Source of the DNA: Ciona savignyi
Lineage: Eukaryota; Chordata; Ascidiacea; Phlebobranchia; Cionidae
Assembly: GCA_000149265.1 (NCBI GenBank)
Contig: CH003264.1
Coordinates: forward strand, 852,503 to 916,502
Direction: 5' to 3'
Length of the DNA: 64,000 nt
The notes below the pieces were generated by a model. That model saw only the letters and a list, made by a program, of their open reading frames with translations, searched no databases and was not told where the DNA came from. Positions 45,701 to 56,379 of this stretch are shown in pieces. The translations under genes and the position numbers were made by a program. How positions within the stretch are numbered: the first letter of the stretch is position 1; every line of letters starts with the position of its first letter.

Positions 45701-48375
45701 CACAGAAGGAAGTTGTGGTTGGGAATCGAGGAGTTCCGCAACCCAGCATGCACCGTCGCGTGAGTTGCTTTACGTTCTTATTTTGTTTAATTACGTCATC
45801 ACTCGTGACGTACGGTTGTTCACGTAGTAATCCTGGTCCCCGTCCGAATTACCTCACTGAGGTTTCGTGTGCGGGTTGTTTTAAAACCGAATTAGTTGTC
45901 GGATGCAACTCATGTCGTATGCATCGACCGCTCACGCATGCCGTATGCATTGACTTCCGTTTCCCGTAACGGATCAGTACATTATCGTCAAAAAGTCAGT
46001 GTAAAAAACGGTCCAATATATTTTTACCGGGCTAGGTTTCGAACCCATGGCGGGCTCATCACTAAACACGTTATATAACTAGAGTGAGTATATGTATAAG
46101 TCGCGTTTTACCGTTTAGTCACACAGGAATTTTGTTTTTCTTTTAATCGAGCCAAGTTTCGAACCCATAGTGTCTCGTCGCAAAGACCGTTTTTGTACTA
46201 AATCAATACAAGAATCGGTCGCATTAACCCATTCCGCCAAACGACCGTACACGGTCCAATTAAATCATGGTCTGGCGTTTAACGTGGTCATATTTGCAGC
46301 AACATGTCGGCCGCTGGACAGTTGGACCACTGGTGGGTGTGCGAGCAATGGTTGCGTGACGTCGGTCTTACGCAATACGCGTCACGCTTCCGTGAGCATT
46401 TGATTGACGGGCGAACGCTCTGCTCGTTGACGAGGAAGGATCTTGATCGCCACCTAGGGATGGAAGGCAAGAAAACCCACCAAGACAGCGCCCTCAGGGG
46501 GATTGAATTACTTCGAATGCTTTCATTCAATACACAGGTGAGCGACGAAATACATCTCGTCACCTTCCTTACAATTCTAGTAGAGGTTCAGGTGGGATGA
46601 TTTAACATAAAATAAATGTTTTTAATTTTCATTACGCTAGATTCTGGCTATAGCTGCATTAAATGGGTGTTTTGAATATTGTAGGCTTGGTATAACTATT
46701 CGAATCCGAAGATTTTACTGTTTTTTTTTACTGCGTCACGCTGGTGACAGGTATACCCGGTCGCCAGATCATTGGGTAGAACGCGTTATTGAATCAGACA
46801 CTCTAGTTTTAACTGCACGACAATTCTATTTTTCCCACGTCATATTATGACATGTGACATGAACGGTCCTTGCTCGTCTGCAGATTTTTAACCTGTACCC
46901 CAAAATAAATTTTTGTTGTTAAATTTGTTCCAGTATATGCCCCCTATACTAAATACGTGACCCCTCAACCCTGTACTAAACATGCATGCAATAGTACGAA
47001 TGCGAACTTTAATATTTTGTTATTTTTCACGCAGCGTTTGGACGAACGAAGACAGATGTGTCAGTCATGTGACGCCGATTTGTTGGTGTGGAACAATGCA
47101 AGATTGGTGCAATGGGCGAAATCTATTGATTTGAAAGGTTGGCTCAGTAATTAATAATACTAATGTATATATACTGGTAGTTTGCGCCGGATTAGTATTT
47201 TGTGTGTCCGCTAGGTAATCTAGCGGTTGCTTGTGTAATAACTCCTTGGTTTTCCCATTCACGGGGATAAACATGGATATCCTTTCTTATTCTAAGAGGA
47301 GGTAAATAGCCTGGTGTATAATATACAAGTATCGCTCAACGAATTTTTACAAAGTTCTTCTTAAATTTTAGAATATTCGAGTAATTTACGCGACTCTGGT
47401 GTTCATGGTGCGTTGATTGTGTTCGATACCACATTCACATCGGATGACATGGCCAATGCACTTGGTATCCCTGTGAATAAAGCTACTGTGCGGCGACATC
47501 TAGCGTCAGAATTTGATTCTCTCGTCAAACCGGCAAGGTAAGTGGTGTGGCCGAATGGTTAACGCGACCTATACTTACACCACCTATACAAAAACGTTCT
47601 TAGGAACGAGCCTATAATGGGTTCAAAGTTTGACCCGGTTAAAAAAAAATAAGTTTACAGAAATCTGAACGGTCGTGCGGCCGAATGGTTAACGCGGCCG
47701 ATACATATGCCGAAAAAAAAGGATTTTCTCAGACGATAAAAATTAATGGGTTGGATATGGGGCTGGGGTTAGTTTTAGGCTTGATATTAGTGTTTGGGAT
47801 TAGTTTTCATAGTTTTAGTGTGTAGTATCCCTCCTTCCCTATTTCCCTCGTAGTATTGCCCAAACAAACGCGCTACCGTCTGCAACATGCAGCAGCATAA
47901 TAATTGGTCGGATTCCTAGGGATTCGTTGATGGACGAACTTCTTCCCTGTATTACTGAGGATGTCGGAAAGAAGATGACGTCACTGGGTCCAAGCTTTGT
48001 TCGGTCGGCGCAGCGGAGTCGGAAAAGTCTAAGGGTAGGTGAATGGGTGGATGGGGGTGGGTCAATGGGTACTTGGGGGATGGTGGATTGTGTCAGTCAC
48101 TGGGTCGTTGGGAGGGGGGGGGGTGGGTGAAGCCTTATTTCTATTCACTAACACAGTATCTGGAAACTGTGTATCAAATCAATTACAAAAGAAATACTAA
48201 TTCGTGATACTCAATAAGCATTAGGATATACGATTATATACTTTATAAAAAAGTTATCCAATAATAATCTTGTTTGCTGCGATTGGTCGATTTAACAAAT
48301 TTTTCTTTCCAGTCGTCAATCAGCCGAAGCATCGGTCGCCAGCTGTCACGTGACTCCAACTTCCATGGCAAATAA
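36702..48375 (+). CDS. KAZN: kazrin (coiled coil plus three SAM domains)
   Basis: Kazrin is a cytoplasmic scaffold linked to desmosomal periplakin, p120-family catenins, Rho signalling and endosome traffic. Fifteen exons: 36702-36962, 37564-37732, 38177-38311, 39067-39203, 39676-39846, 40443-40545, 41096-41365, 43874-43976, 44752-44845, 45641-45759, 46300-46537, 47035-47137, 47372-47537, 47920-48034 and 48313-48375 (2247 nt, 748 residues). Exons 2-6 encode a charged coiled coil with the family motif DDKEEQLRDFIREFE. Exon 7 is Ser-rich and ends SRAFRRGRNRKSLDIG. SAM1 is about residues 450-515 (HRRKLWLGIEEFR), SAM2 525-600 (WLRDVGLTQYASRFREHLID) and SAM3 605-690 (DSGVHGALIVFD). The start is uncertain: ATG 36702 is the first in-frame methionine in this exon, but the frame stays open to 36624 and an upstream exon is possible. 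The exon 3 acceptor (38177) was chosen to keep phase; an exon 2 end at GTTAAG near 37707 joined to another acceptor is an alternative. Confidence 0.9.
37118..37552 (+). mobile_element. two tandem plus-strand tRNA-derived SINEs
   Basis: A copy at 37118-37348 is followed directly by a second without the tRNA-like head (37349-37552). The second ends 12 bp before the acceptor of kazrin exon 2. Confidence 0.75.
37815..38046 (-). mobile_element. dimer of short Ser/Leu-tRNA-like repeats
   Basis: Two minus-strand copies are arranged head to tail (37815-37935 and 37940-38046). Each has a GAACCCATATTGGG or AAACCAAGATGGG box region and ends in GTTAACCATT(C/T)(G/T).CCAC(T/A)CGACC. Confidence 0.65.
38340..38420 (-). 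mobile_element. SINE tail fragment
   Basis: Minus-strand tail GATATTTATGTTTATCCCCG through ACACGGGCAATCGTGAGATA, starting 29 bp after kazrin exon 3. Confidence 0.65.
41405..41612 (-). mobile_element. dimer of short Ser/Leu-tRNA-like repeats
   Basis: Two minus-strand copies (about 41405-41472, truncated, and 41495-41612) lie in kazrin intron 7, each ending in GTTAACCATTC...CACACGACC or CACACAACC. Confidence 0.6.
42104..42265 (+). mobile_element. shortened tRNA-derived SINE
   Basis: Plus-strand head and B box (AATTCGAAACTG) with a shortened middle and the tail TTCACGAGCTTAAACATTAA. Confidence 0.6.
42940..43040. repeat. 58-bp direct tandem duplication
   Basis: ACGCAAAATCCGGTAATCAT followed by ATCAACTCTATCTA starts at 42941 and again at 42999; ATCAACTCTATCTATAC also occurs between the two. 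Confidence 0.8.
44073..44238. mobile_element. foldback MITE
   Basis: The left end has AACACTAAAAG and GGAAGGAAACTGCTCACC, and the right end has TAGTGAGCAGTTTCCCTCCC and CTCTTAG, its approximate reverse complement over ~45 bp. The centre is GTTTAGGGCATGATTAGAAT. It lies in kazrin intron 8. Confidence 0.65.
45478..45640. repeat. minisatellite of TGACGTAA-like motifs at a kazrin acceptor
   Basis: Units of about 15-17 bp, TGTGACGTAATATCA(C/T) and decayed variants, recur about nine times and end at the TCATTTTAG acceptor of exon 10. Four keep an exact TGACGTAA; others are TGACATAA, TCACGTAT and the like. Confidence 0.75.
46015..46252 (-). mobile_element. dimer of short Ser/Leu-tRNA-like repeats
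   Basis: Two minus-strand copies (46015-46125 and 46140-46252) with GTTTCGAACCCATGGCGGG and GTTTCGAACCCATAGTG are seen 48 bp before kazrin exon 11. Confidence 0.65.
47195..47292 (+). mobile_element. SINE 3' fragment
   Basis: Plus-strand tail GGTTTTCCCATTCACGGGGA with ATATCCTTTCTTATTC. Confidence 0.65.
47541..47720 (+). mobile_element. dimer of short Ser/Leu-tRNA-like repeats
   Basis: Plus-strand copies begin GTGTGGCCGAATGGTTAACG (47547) and GTCGTGCGGCCGAATGGTTA (47672, truncated). The first starts 10 bp after the exon 13 donor. Confidence 0.65.
47755..47867. mobile_element. MITE-like repeat, partial
   Basis: It carries the same centre-right half as the element at 44073 (TTTTCATAGTTTTAGTG, CCCTCCTTCCC, GTAGTATTGCCC). 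Confidence 0.5.
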
Positions 48376-50060
48376 CCAGCCACTCATAGCGCTGCTGCGC
48401 TGCCACCCGATTCATAGAGTTTCTCTCGTCTTCTTCCATTGTAACTTTCCTACTTTGACGTCATACTTACGATTGTGGCGTGTTCACTGTGAAGTGGATG
48501 ACACTTACCTTACGTCCCGATGCACCTATTACCTTGTGCCTGATAAATGGTGGGCACACGAATCCAAATACTACATCCAAGGACATTTGAACCGTTTTTT
48601 CACTCTATTGTTTTGTTTTCTACTGCCATTCTAAATCGCATCCATTCTAGTTGTCTGCACTAATTGGAAATCCGGGGAATCCCCAACATGCGCTTTTTTC
48701 ACACCAGTGGCAGAATTGCTGCATATTTCTTGTGTTCGTTTTAATTCACTGTGTACTGAATGAGCTGTTAGTTTCCGCGAGGTTAATTAAAGGTGAAACC
48801 ATGATTTAGCTGCAAACCGTTGTGATTCGTACAAATTCAATCTAAGGAAAGAATATTCAGGTTTTATCCCCGTGAATGGGAAAACCAAGGGTTTATCACA
48901 CGGGCAAGTGTCGGATCACTTCGCACAACCAACCAATTTTGATCCTGCAATCTTTCGGCTGAAAGGCATCGCACTAATCCACCACGCTATTCGGTGGGAT
49001 AGTATTTCGTTGAAGTTTTCATGTCGCAGTGGTTAGCATAAAACGTCCGGAGGATTGCTGGTTCAATTGCAACACTAAACGGTGTGTGATACAGCACATC
49101 TAGTACATTTGTGTTGCACGTCTACCAGGGATTGGAAACGTGTGACCGTGCTGAAAAGACTATGTTGCACCAACCAAACAAGCTACTCAGAGAACAAAAA
49201 ATCTGGTTGTATATAAATAAAGTGTTCCGACAAACCATTTGGTTGAAAGTCAGATAGAAGCCAGATAGTTGCCAAGTTTCCACTTTGATATGTGCTGCTT
49301 ATGTAGTTATAAACTCTGTCATACGTTGTCTTATCAATATTGTCTAGTAGAGAAGCACCAAATGTTGCGCACGAAGCTTGGGCTTGAGCTTGAGCCAGGG
49401 TTCGAGTCCTGCTTGGGTCAGGCATTCATATGTATTGCCCTTTTAGTAGAATTTCGTTTCCACCTGTATAGATGGCGTATAACCAACTAATATGCCATAA
49501 TGCGCTGTCGGAAATGACAGCGACCCCTTTCTTAGTCATGGTATTTAAATGAGTGTTTTGCTGAGTAACATTGGTGGTGGTTCCCTAATGTTTGTTTGGT
49601 TGAACGCGTCAAGTGCCAGACTGCGCGCCGGTGTTCTTGTTTAGCTGTGCTGTTTTGTAATAGTAAAGCAGTGCTTCGTGAAATAAAGATGTTAATTGTG
49701 CATCTCCTAGCTATTTTTTTGGGAAAAAGTACTCGACGTACGGAGCAGTACCAGTGAATTTGGGGCTTACGCGACCAAATATACTTTCGTTTATCTTACT
49801 TCCAATAAGACTGATTAGCAAAATAAGTGGGCACTTTAAGAAAAATTAATAAAATAGCCTACATAGAGCAGTCTGGAGACAGTTTTGTGTTTATTAATAT
49901 ACTTGGCTCTTAAAATCAAGCAAATCGAATCTGTTCTGTATCTTTGTAACATATAGATGCTAAGATTCAACAATTTCCACTTTTTTATTTAATATTTAAG
50001 TCACAAAGGTCTGGGGTTACTAGATAACCGCATTGTTTAGGTTGTTATTGCTTCTTCATT
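48376..50060. other. kazrin 3' region with tRNA-like fragments
   Basis: No gene is seen. A minus-strand SINE fragment lies at 48850-49000. GTCGCAGTGGTTAGC with GGTTCAATTGCAAC (49025-49072) and GGGTTCGAGTCCTG (49400-49413) resemble tRNA A and B boxes of other short repeats. AATAAA occurs near 49217 and 49682, so the end of the kazrin 3' UTR is not fixed. Confidence 0.45.
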
Positions 50061-50067
50061 TTAAGTG

Positions 50068-50348
50068 ATCCGGCCGATTAGTGAGTGGGTTAAAGCGACG
50101 TCTTTTTAGCCGAAAAGAGATTAAAGACTGGTCGCTAGCTGGTCGGTTGAGTCTTTGGGCAAGGCACTTAGCGAAAACTGCCTGCACTCAGTGGAATAAG
50201 TGTTTCTACCAAATTGAAGGAACGTTGTACACAATACACTGCAAAAGCTCTTGTAAACGAACGTTGGGCGCGAGGTGATCTCACGATTGCCCGTGTGATA
50301 GCACCTTGGCGTTTTCCCATTTGCAAAGATAAACATAGTATCCTATAA
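50068..50348 (+). mobile_element. tRNA-derived SINE, near full length
   Basis: Plus-strand copy from CGGCCGATTAGTGAGTGGGT to TTTGCAAAGATAAACATAG. Confidence 0.75.
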
Positions 50349-50696
50349 CCTTAATTGTTACTTTTATAAAAAGGAATTTCACTAACCAATGTAAAACAGC
50401 CAATATACGAACAAATCATTTTGCCAGTCTGCAGACTGATCTATTCGTTCCAGTCCAACCATAAAACCGTGGGAAAATATTTTCATGATTGTTAACTTAA
50501 ATTCATGCGGCAGATTTGGATATTGGTTTCTAACTGTTACTTTGACAAAAATGGTACAGAATCCATGCATAACTTATGCGACGAATGAATGCATAACGTA
50601 TGAGACGAATGAATTTTTCTTCGGAGAATCCGACATCAGATTTAATTTAGTTGTTCCTTTTTGTAAGGTTGGCAGCTCTGAAATGATGGAGAATTA

Positions 50697-50830
50697 GGAT
50701 AGGATATTTATGTTCATCCCCATTAACAGGAAAACCAAGGGGTGTTTAACACACGGGCAATCGTCAGATTACTTGGCGTGTATGATTCAGACGTTACTTC
50801 AATTTGACAGAGTCCATTATTCCACTGGGG
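50697..50830 (-). mobile_element. partial tRNA-derived SINE
   Basis: Minus-strand tail and body stop at ATTCCACTGGGG, where the LTR-like segment appears to begin. Confidence 0.6.
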
Positions 50831-51026
50831 GATATTAAGATATAAAACAAGGCTATTTTCAAGACCTTTCGTTTCCGTCATCATTCAAATTCGAATAAAT
50901 TCACAAGTTTTGGACAATGACGCGTTATTTCAAACTCTGAATATAATAAAGGACGCCGTCTATAAGCATACTGCAACCTCTCACTAAGACAGGTGTTAGG
51001 AGCCAACACCTTGTCGGGAAGTTACA
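50830..51026 (-). repeat. LTR-like sequence next to the gag pseudogene
   Basis: On the minus strand the segment starts TGTAACTTCCCGACAAGG and continues GGCTCCTAACAC. The first ~34 bases nearly match the start of the solo LTR at 142-381. It lies just downstream of the gag remnant, where a 3' LTR would be. The far end (about 50830) is uncertain. Confidence 0.45.
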
Positions 51027-51057
51027 TCGTGCGGATTTATAACCAATCTCGGGAGGT

Positions 51058-52807
51058 TTAGAGGTAAGGTGAGATATCCTTTTTACTTACATTGGGTCCA
51101 CAATGTTGAATCAAAAACACGAGTCTAATATCGTCGCCTTCTGTCTTTCTTGCGATGTGGATTTCAAACTGACGAATAAACGTGCAGTACTTCATGGGGT
51201 TGCCGTTAAACTTTTCGATAACCGGGCGCGGCAGAAATCGTTCTCCAAAATCAGTCGATACGTTTTCTTGGCGGTCAGGACCACTTTGAGTAGTGGGTAA
51301 CTCATGTCCATGGAATTCTTTTAATATGCGGCATGGGTCAGGTTTATATTTATGACTTTCGGGAATTACGCGACCAGTACAGGGGTGGTATTCATAGCGT
51401 AGCGGTGGAATATTTTGTCCTTCCAGTGGCGATGATAACTCTTCAATCGATTTCGGGTGAAGGCTTAAGTTGGGAAGATCTTCTGCAAGCGAATGTTGTG
51501 TTGCAGTAGGTTTAATCGCTGTAGTTGCGACGGTGGGTTGTAATGTGGGTAAGGTCAAGTCTACAACCTCCGGGTTTTCTTCATCTTCCCACGCCTTAGA
51601 AACTGCCTTTGCGTATTCCAATTCTCGTTGTTTTTTTGTTGGAGATACGCTCTGCTTGTTCTATAGATTCGCGAGCCTTTTGATTAGCTTCTTTCTCCGC
51701 TAAACGAGCCTTCCTATTAGCTTCTTCCGCCGCTAAGCGAGCCTTACGATTAGCTTCTTCCGCCGCTAAGCGGGCCTTACGATTAGCTTCTTCCGCCGCT
51801 AAGCGGGCCTTACGATTAGCTTCTTCCGCCGCTAAGCGGGCCTTCTCGGCATCGCGGTCTGCTTGCTCTTTTGCATGCTGGCGTGTATCGTACAACCTGT
51901 CCGTAGCTTGCTTATTAGCGAGTTCGGCTAGTTTTAGAGTTATTCGGCTTTTTCGGCGTTCACTCCGGGTAGAGCTTGTAGTAGAAGTTATGCTCGGCGT
52001 GTAGCGGCCAGCCAGGGGTGGGCAACTTCTCTAGTCGGCGGGCCAGATGTGGAAATATGAAGTCCTTGGTGGGCTGGATTGTTAGATGAATAATATCAAA
52101 AATTATGGCCATAGTTTTTATGTTTCGTCAAATAAGGACGACTAATGTTGTGCTCTTTTAATACGCAATACTCTGACGGGGATAAACATGAATATCCTAT
52201 CCTATCCTATTTCTAAAGAAAAACTAACCCTAACTGCCACGTTGTTACACAGTACCCAGTAGTCGGGGATGTTTACAACGCTCTCTGCTTTGACCTTATG
52301 TTGTTTCTTTAAAAAGTGTGCTAACACAATTGTTTGTTCACTAAGGTTATTGTTTATTTTACCAGCTCGCATTAACAGTGCGGTAAGAGTAGAGTGATAG
52401 ACACGTTTTAGGAATGATGCGTCGGACCACATTACATAGTGTGGTTGGATACAGACAGCGGGCCGGACTTGGGCCACATTACAGGTTATTGTTAGATACA
52501 GTCTGGGGGCCGGTGAAAATCCCTTCACGGGCCGGACCCGGCCCGCGGGCCGTATGTTGCCCACCCCTGGGCCAGACCTTGCTTCTTGTGATTCAGGTTT
52601 ATTTAACCACTGACGCACATGCGTATCAAAATCACGTTTCTGACCCTCTAACTGTATTCTTGATATGTTAACACCTTCAAGAGGTTGATCTTCTGGAAAA
52701 TTGACACATAAGTCCATTAGTTCATCAAATACGCGGTCGATTCTTGGTACGAGCTCACGTAGTGGCGTTCTACATTCAGGAGAAAGCATTAGCCTTTCGG
52801 CATGCAC
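51058..52807 (-). pseudogene. decayed Bel/Pao-like LTR retrotransposon gag gene, interrupted
   Basis: Read on the minus strand, this is a retroelement gag-type gene in pieces. An N-terminal piece (52578-52807) is cut by a hAT element at 52013-52569. The frame resumes at about 52000 with a coiled coil of repeated AEEANRKARLA units (about 51630-51880). A third piece (51058-51621) lies in another frame and contains the Bel/Pao-type motif FNGNPMKYCTFIRQFE. The frame change falls in an A run near 51635 and looks like a one-base slip. No protease, reverse transcriptase or integrase is present; the gag reaches almost to an LTR-like sequence at 51026. It is inactive. The family call rests on motif memory only. 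Confidence 0.6.
52013..52569. mobile_element. hAT-like element inserted in the gag pseudogene
   Basis: The ends CAGGGGTGGGCAAC and GTTGCCCACCCCTG are perfect 14-bp inverted repeats of the hAT type. The flanks share GGCCAG, an imperfect 8-bp target duplication. A SINE tail (about 52170-52205) and about 230 bp of unidentified sequence lie inside. The end sequences are related to the element at 20843-21028. Confidence 0.7.
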
Positions 52808-52978
52808 GTAAAGTTGCTTGAGACAATTTAAATTTTAAAGTCTCGGGAATCGTCAAATTTGAAAAAGCTTTACCTGATACGACGATGTTTAGGCCACACA
52901 TAACGAACAACACACCTATAAATTTCATAATAATTGGAACGTAAAAATGTCCAATAGGACTATACACCAGAAAATGTC

Positions 52979-53384
52979 GCATGCGACACGCCACTATTTT
53001 AGAGGCGACACGCCACTTTTTTCGAGGCGACACGCCACTTTTTCAGAGGCGACACGCCACTTTTTTCGAGGCGACACGCCACTTTTTTCGAGGCGACACG
53101 CCACTTTTTTCGAGGCGACACGCCACTTTTTTCGAGGCGACACGCCACTTTTTCAGAGACGACACGCCACTTTTTTCGAGGCGACACGCCACTTTTTTCG
53201 AGGCGACACGCCACTTTTTCAGAGGCGACACGCCACTTTTTTCGAGGCGACACGCCACTTTTTCAGAGGCGACACGCCACTTTTTCAGAGGCGACACGCC
53301 ACTTTTTTCGAGGCGACACGCCACTTTTTTAGAGACGACACGCCACTTTTTCCGAAGCGACATGCCATTTTTTCAAAGGTGATA
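52979..53384 (+). repeat. 22-bp minisatellite array A
   Basis: About 18 units of GGCGACACGCCACTTTTTTC plus GA, or the variant ending TTTCAGA. The core GGCG-ACA-CGCC is a short palindrome. The left flank is CACCAGAAAATGTCGCATGC and the right edge runs straight into a SINE tail. Edge units are the most diverged. Confidence 0.95.
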
Positions 53385-53685
53385 GGATAGGATAGGATAT
53401 TCATGTTTATCCCCGTGAATGTGAAAACCTAGGGGGTTATCACACGGGCAATCGTCAGATCACCTCGCGCCCATCGTCGGGTTACCGGAGCTATTGCAGT
53501 GTGTTGTATATGATAGACACGTTCCTTCAATTTGGTAGAACCCATTAATCCGCTGGGTTCAGGCAATGTCCGTAAAGTGCCTTGCCCAAGGACACAACCG
53601 ACTAGCTAGCGACCAGTTTCGCACCTGCAACCTGTCGATTGAAAGGCGATGCACTTAACCGCAAGACTAACCGGCCGGAGGAAGA
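53385..53685 (-). mobile_element. full-length tRNA-derived SINE (best copy)
   Basis: The minus-strand copy is close to the consensus. It has the tail repeat GATAGGATAGGATAGGATA, the body, and a tRNA-like head ending CCGCAAGACTAACCGGCCGG. The B-box region (GGTGCGAAACTGG on the minus strand) is well kept. Confidence 0.85.
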
Positions 53686-54530
53686 ATGCACGTAATAAGA
53701 AAGTGTTGTACTCTTTATGTGGAATGGTTTGTGCAAAATAGGGTCCTGCTTAAAAGCTCCAGTTGCTCGTTCGGCCATGTAAGACCGGAAATAACAAAAT
53801 AGAACAATTCACTGAAATAAACATGAATATCCTATCCTATATCCTTGTACCGTGCCACACTTTGGTAGGGGCTAATCATGCAAGTGCTAACACGAGAAGC
53901 GGTTTAAGTTACACAAAATATGTAAACCGGGTAAACTTTGCTTTCTTGTGTCCTCATTATTTATTACTGGGTCAAAAAATGAATAAACTAACCTAAATTT
54001 AATTAAAAATATGTGGTAGATCTTGCTCAAGATTAATTACAATTGCCTCTGTGAGTTTCACAACAGAAATTAAGATTGTTTCGCGACGTCTACCAGTACC
54101 AGTAACATCTGTTATTGACAGTAAATTTACTTGTTGAAATGGTCGTATGTGGCATTTTAGGTGATTGGTAAAACATCACACAAACATTGAAAGGAACTTT
54201 ATGTAATGCAGAAAACAAAAGAAAATCATGTAACCGGTAATTGTAAATAACAGTATCAGTATTAACACCATTTGGGTCTAAAATTCCATATTGGATGAAG
54301 TAGAAAATAAAATAGAAAATACAGAAATATTAAGTAAAAAATACCAGCGATGTAAGGTATAATCAACTTTGGCTAAAATTCCATATTGGATGAAGTAGAA
54401 AACGAAGAAGAAAATAAACAAAATTGTACTATTAAAAAATTAAAAACAGGTGATCAATTATCCTGAGCAATAAATTGAAAAAGCTAAATTGAAGTTTATG
54501 TACTGTGTCTTATTCACAAAATTGGCAATA
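53686..54530. other. AT-rich spacer, no gene seen
   Basis: The sequence CTAAAATTCCATATTGGATG followed by AAGTAGAAAA occurs twice (about 54279 and 54375). Nothing else is recognised. Confidence 0.45.
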
Positions 54531-54816
54531 TCATTTTTGCTTGAATGCATTTTGAAACTGTTGCTTCGATAAGTTAATGCAGTCTCTGTGGAACCATCTT
54601 TCGCATTTGTCGCAGCATATCTAAATAAAATACAAACCAGTATTAACAGTGTAAAATCACCATATAACCCACACCCAAAGCTGGGAAGTCATGACGTACA
54701 CACAGTAAGCTGAGGAGTGTGACAACACTTCTTGTGTTTTACCACTTACAGGAAAACAAAGATCAGAAGACTTACCCAGTCTGTTTTAGCTTTTCCACAG
54801 TTCAGTTTTTCACACA
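54531..54816 (-). pseudogene. possible PHD-finger gene fragment
   Basis: On the minus strand, a segment 54776-54816 (acceptor TTGAG, donor TGG|GTAAGT) and a segment 54531-54620 (acceptor TTATTTAG) join in phase. Together they read CEKLNCGKAKTDW and ICCDKCERWFHRDCINL, the C-x2-C...H-x2-C core of a PHD-type zinc finger. A stop follows 13 codons later (QFQNAFKQK then TGA), so the final C-x2-C pair is missing. Further exon-like pieces on the same strand are 55610-55664 (LQPEETSQDVVDCEEI) and 56196-56267 (KEKSGMKNIEAEMNKHVHS). It may be a truncated gene, a retroelement ORF1 remnant or chance. Confidence 0.4.
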
Positions 54817-56379
54817 CTCAACAAAGGTTATTTCTGGGCTCTGGGGGAAAACACTTAATTTAGTTTATTAAATGTCAAAGCATCAAAGTTATAGCCATAC
54901 GTCTAATCAATTAACAGAAGATTACTGTTCATCCCATTGAGTCCAACTTGCTTTCCCTAGGTTAATGCATTTTGTTTATTATTTAAATTAAATAAACCAT
55001 CAAAACCAATGCATATCATTTTATTCACATATAATTAGTTTGACCATGATATTACAATTTAGGTTAATATTCAACAACTGGAGTGACTCAGTGTCATCCA
55101 TATGTCGTAACCACCACCATTTGTAAAACACGATATATGTGTATAATATATGCAAGCAGGGTCTTTAACGACAATTGCTATATTTTATACGCAGCTTACG
55201 TAGTTGTTCCTGCAAACATAAACAAATAGGTCCTAACCTAATACATATAGTAACTCACATGACTTTGATGTGTCTTCAAAACATTTAGGGTTTAACCTGG
55301 AGGTAAACCTGTACTTGCCAAATACTGAGTAACTACTTTTCGGGATTTTTTTTTTAAGAATTATAGCAATCATTTTTTAAAAGTTTGTAAGTGTATTGTC
55401 ACCAAACACATGTAAGGATGTCTTGTTACGCCATAATTATCCAGGAGTTAAATTAAAACTTGCAATATCATTAGCTAATTAATGATGGTGGTTAAAATTT
55501 GCACCCAAAATTTAAATTTTAAATGTGTAGATGCTAAATTTCCAGTGAAATTATTTTAGTTGTATAATTTCCCATACCATAAAATGCTCTATTTCTTTTT
55601 TGTATTACAACCATATTTCTTCACAATCAACGACATCTTGACTGGTTTCTTCTGGCTGGAGAGCCTAAAAAAATTAACATATAATTGAATCTAAATAACC
55701 TGAGGGACATCCTCATACAAGTATTTATCAGATTAACTTATGCCCCTTAAGGAATTTTTTTTTTAATTTGATAATCAGTTAGGTGTAGATAAGGCCCCAG
55801 TCCCTTACTCAAAGGACACAACCAATTACCAGTTATCGCTTTTACACAACTAACTTTTGTATTTTCCCACCACCTTTTCTGGTAAAACGAACAATCTTAA
55901 TCAACTACCTAATGATGAGTAACTTATTAAAAAATCATGCTCTTAATACTTAAAATTCTCAGTTCAATAAATATGTACTACATGCTTTTCAATGCAAGTA
56001 ATAAAATAGTTAAACCATGTTTGATACACTTACTTTCAGCATATTACATAGACATCATATAACAAGTAATTGATAAAGGGGATCTTACAGTCACAACAAT
56101 AAACCAAGTTCTAAACTAAAGTTTTTGTGGTTCAGCATGAAAACAATTGTGTTACCTACCCATAAAAGAGCAAAACAACTCAAATGTTTTTTTACCTGTT
56201 ATTGAATGTACATGCTTATTCATCTCGGCTTCAATATTTTTCATTCCACTTTTTTCTTTTGCTGCAATTCGAAATACCAGTAAAAGATATACAAATTGTC
56301 TTAACTAGTTAAAACCTTACTAACAATCCAAACAGAACATATTACAGATAACAAAATTGTTTACAAAGACAAATACTCC

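Noticed and set aside
52947..53390. Long open frames of 84-147 codons in array A
   Set aside because: They arise because the 22-bp unit has no stop in several frames on both strands; the peptide is purely periodic.
53385..53685. Functional tRNA gene in the SINE head
   Set aside because: The A and B boxes are present but no cloverleaf with paired acceptor stem can be made; this is the tRNA-derived part of a SINE.
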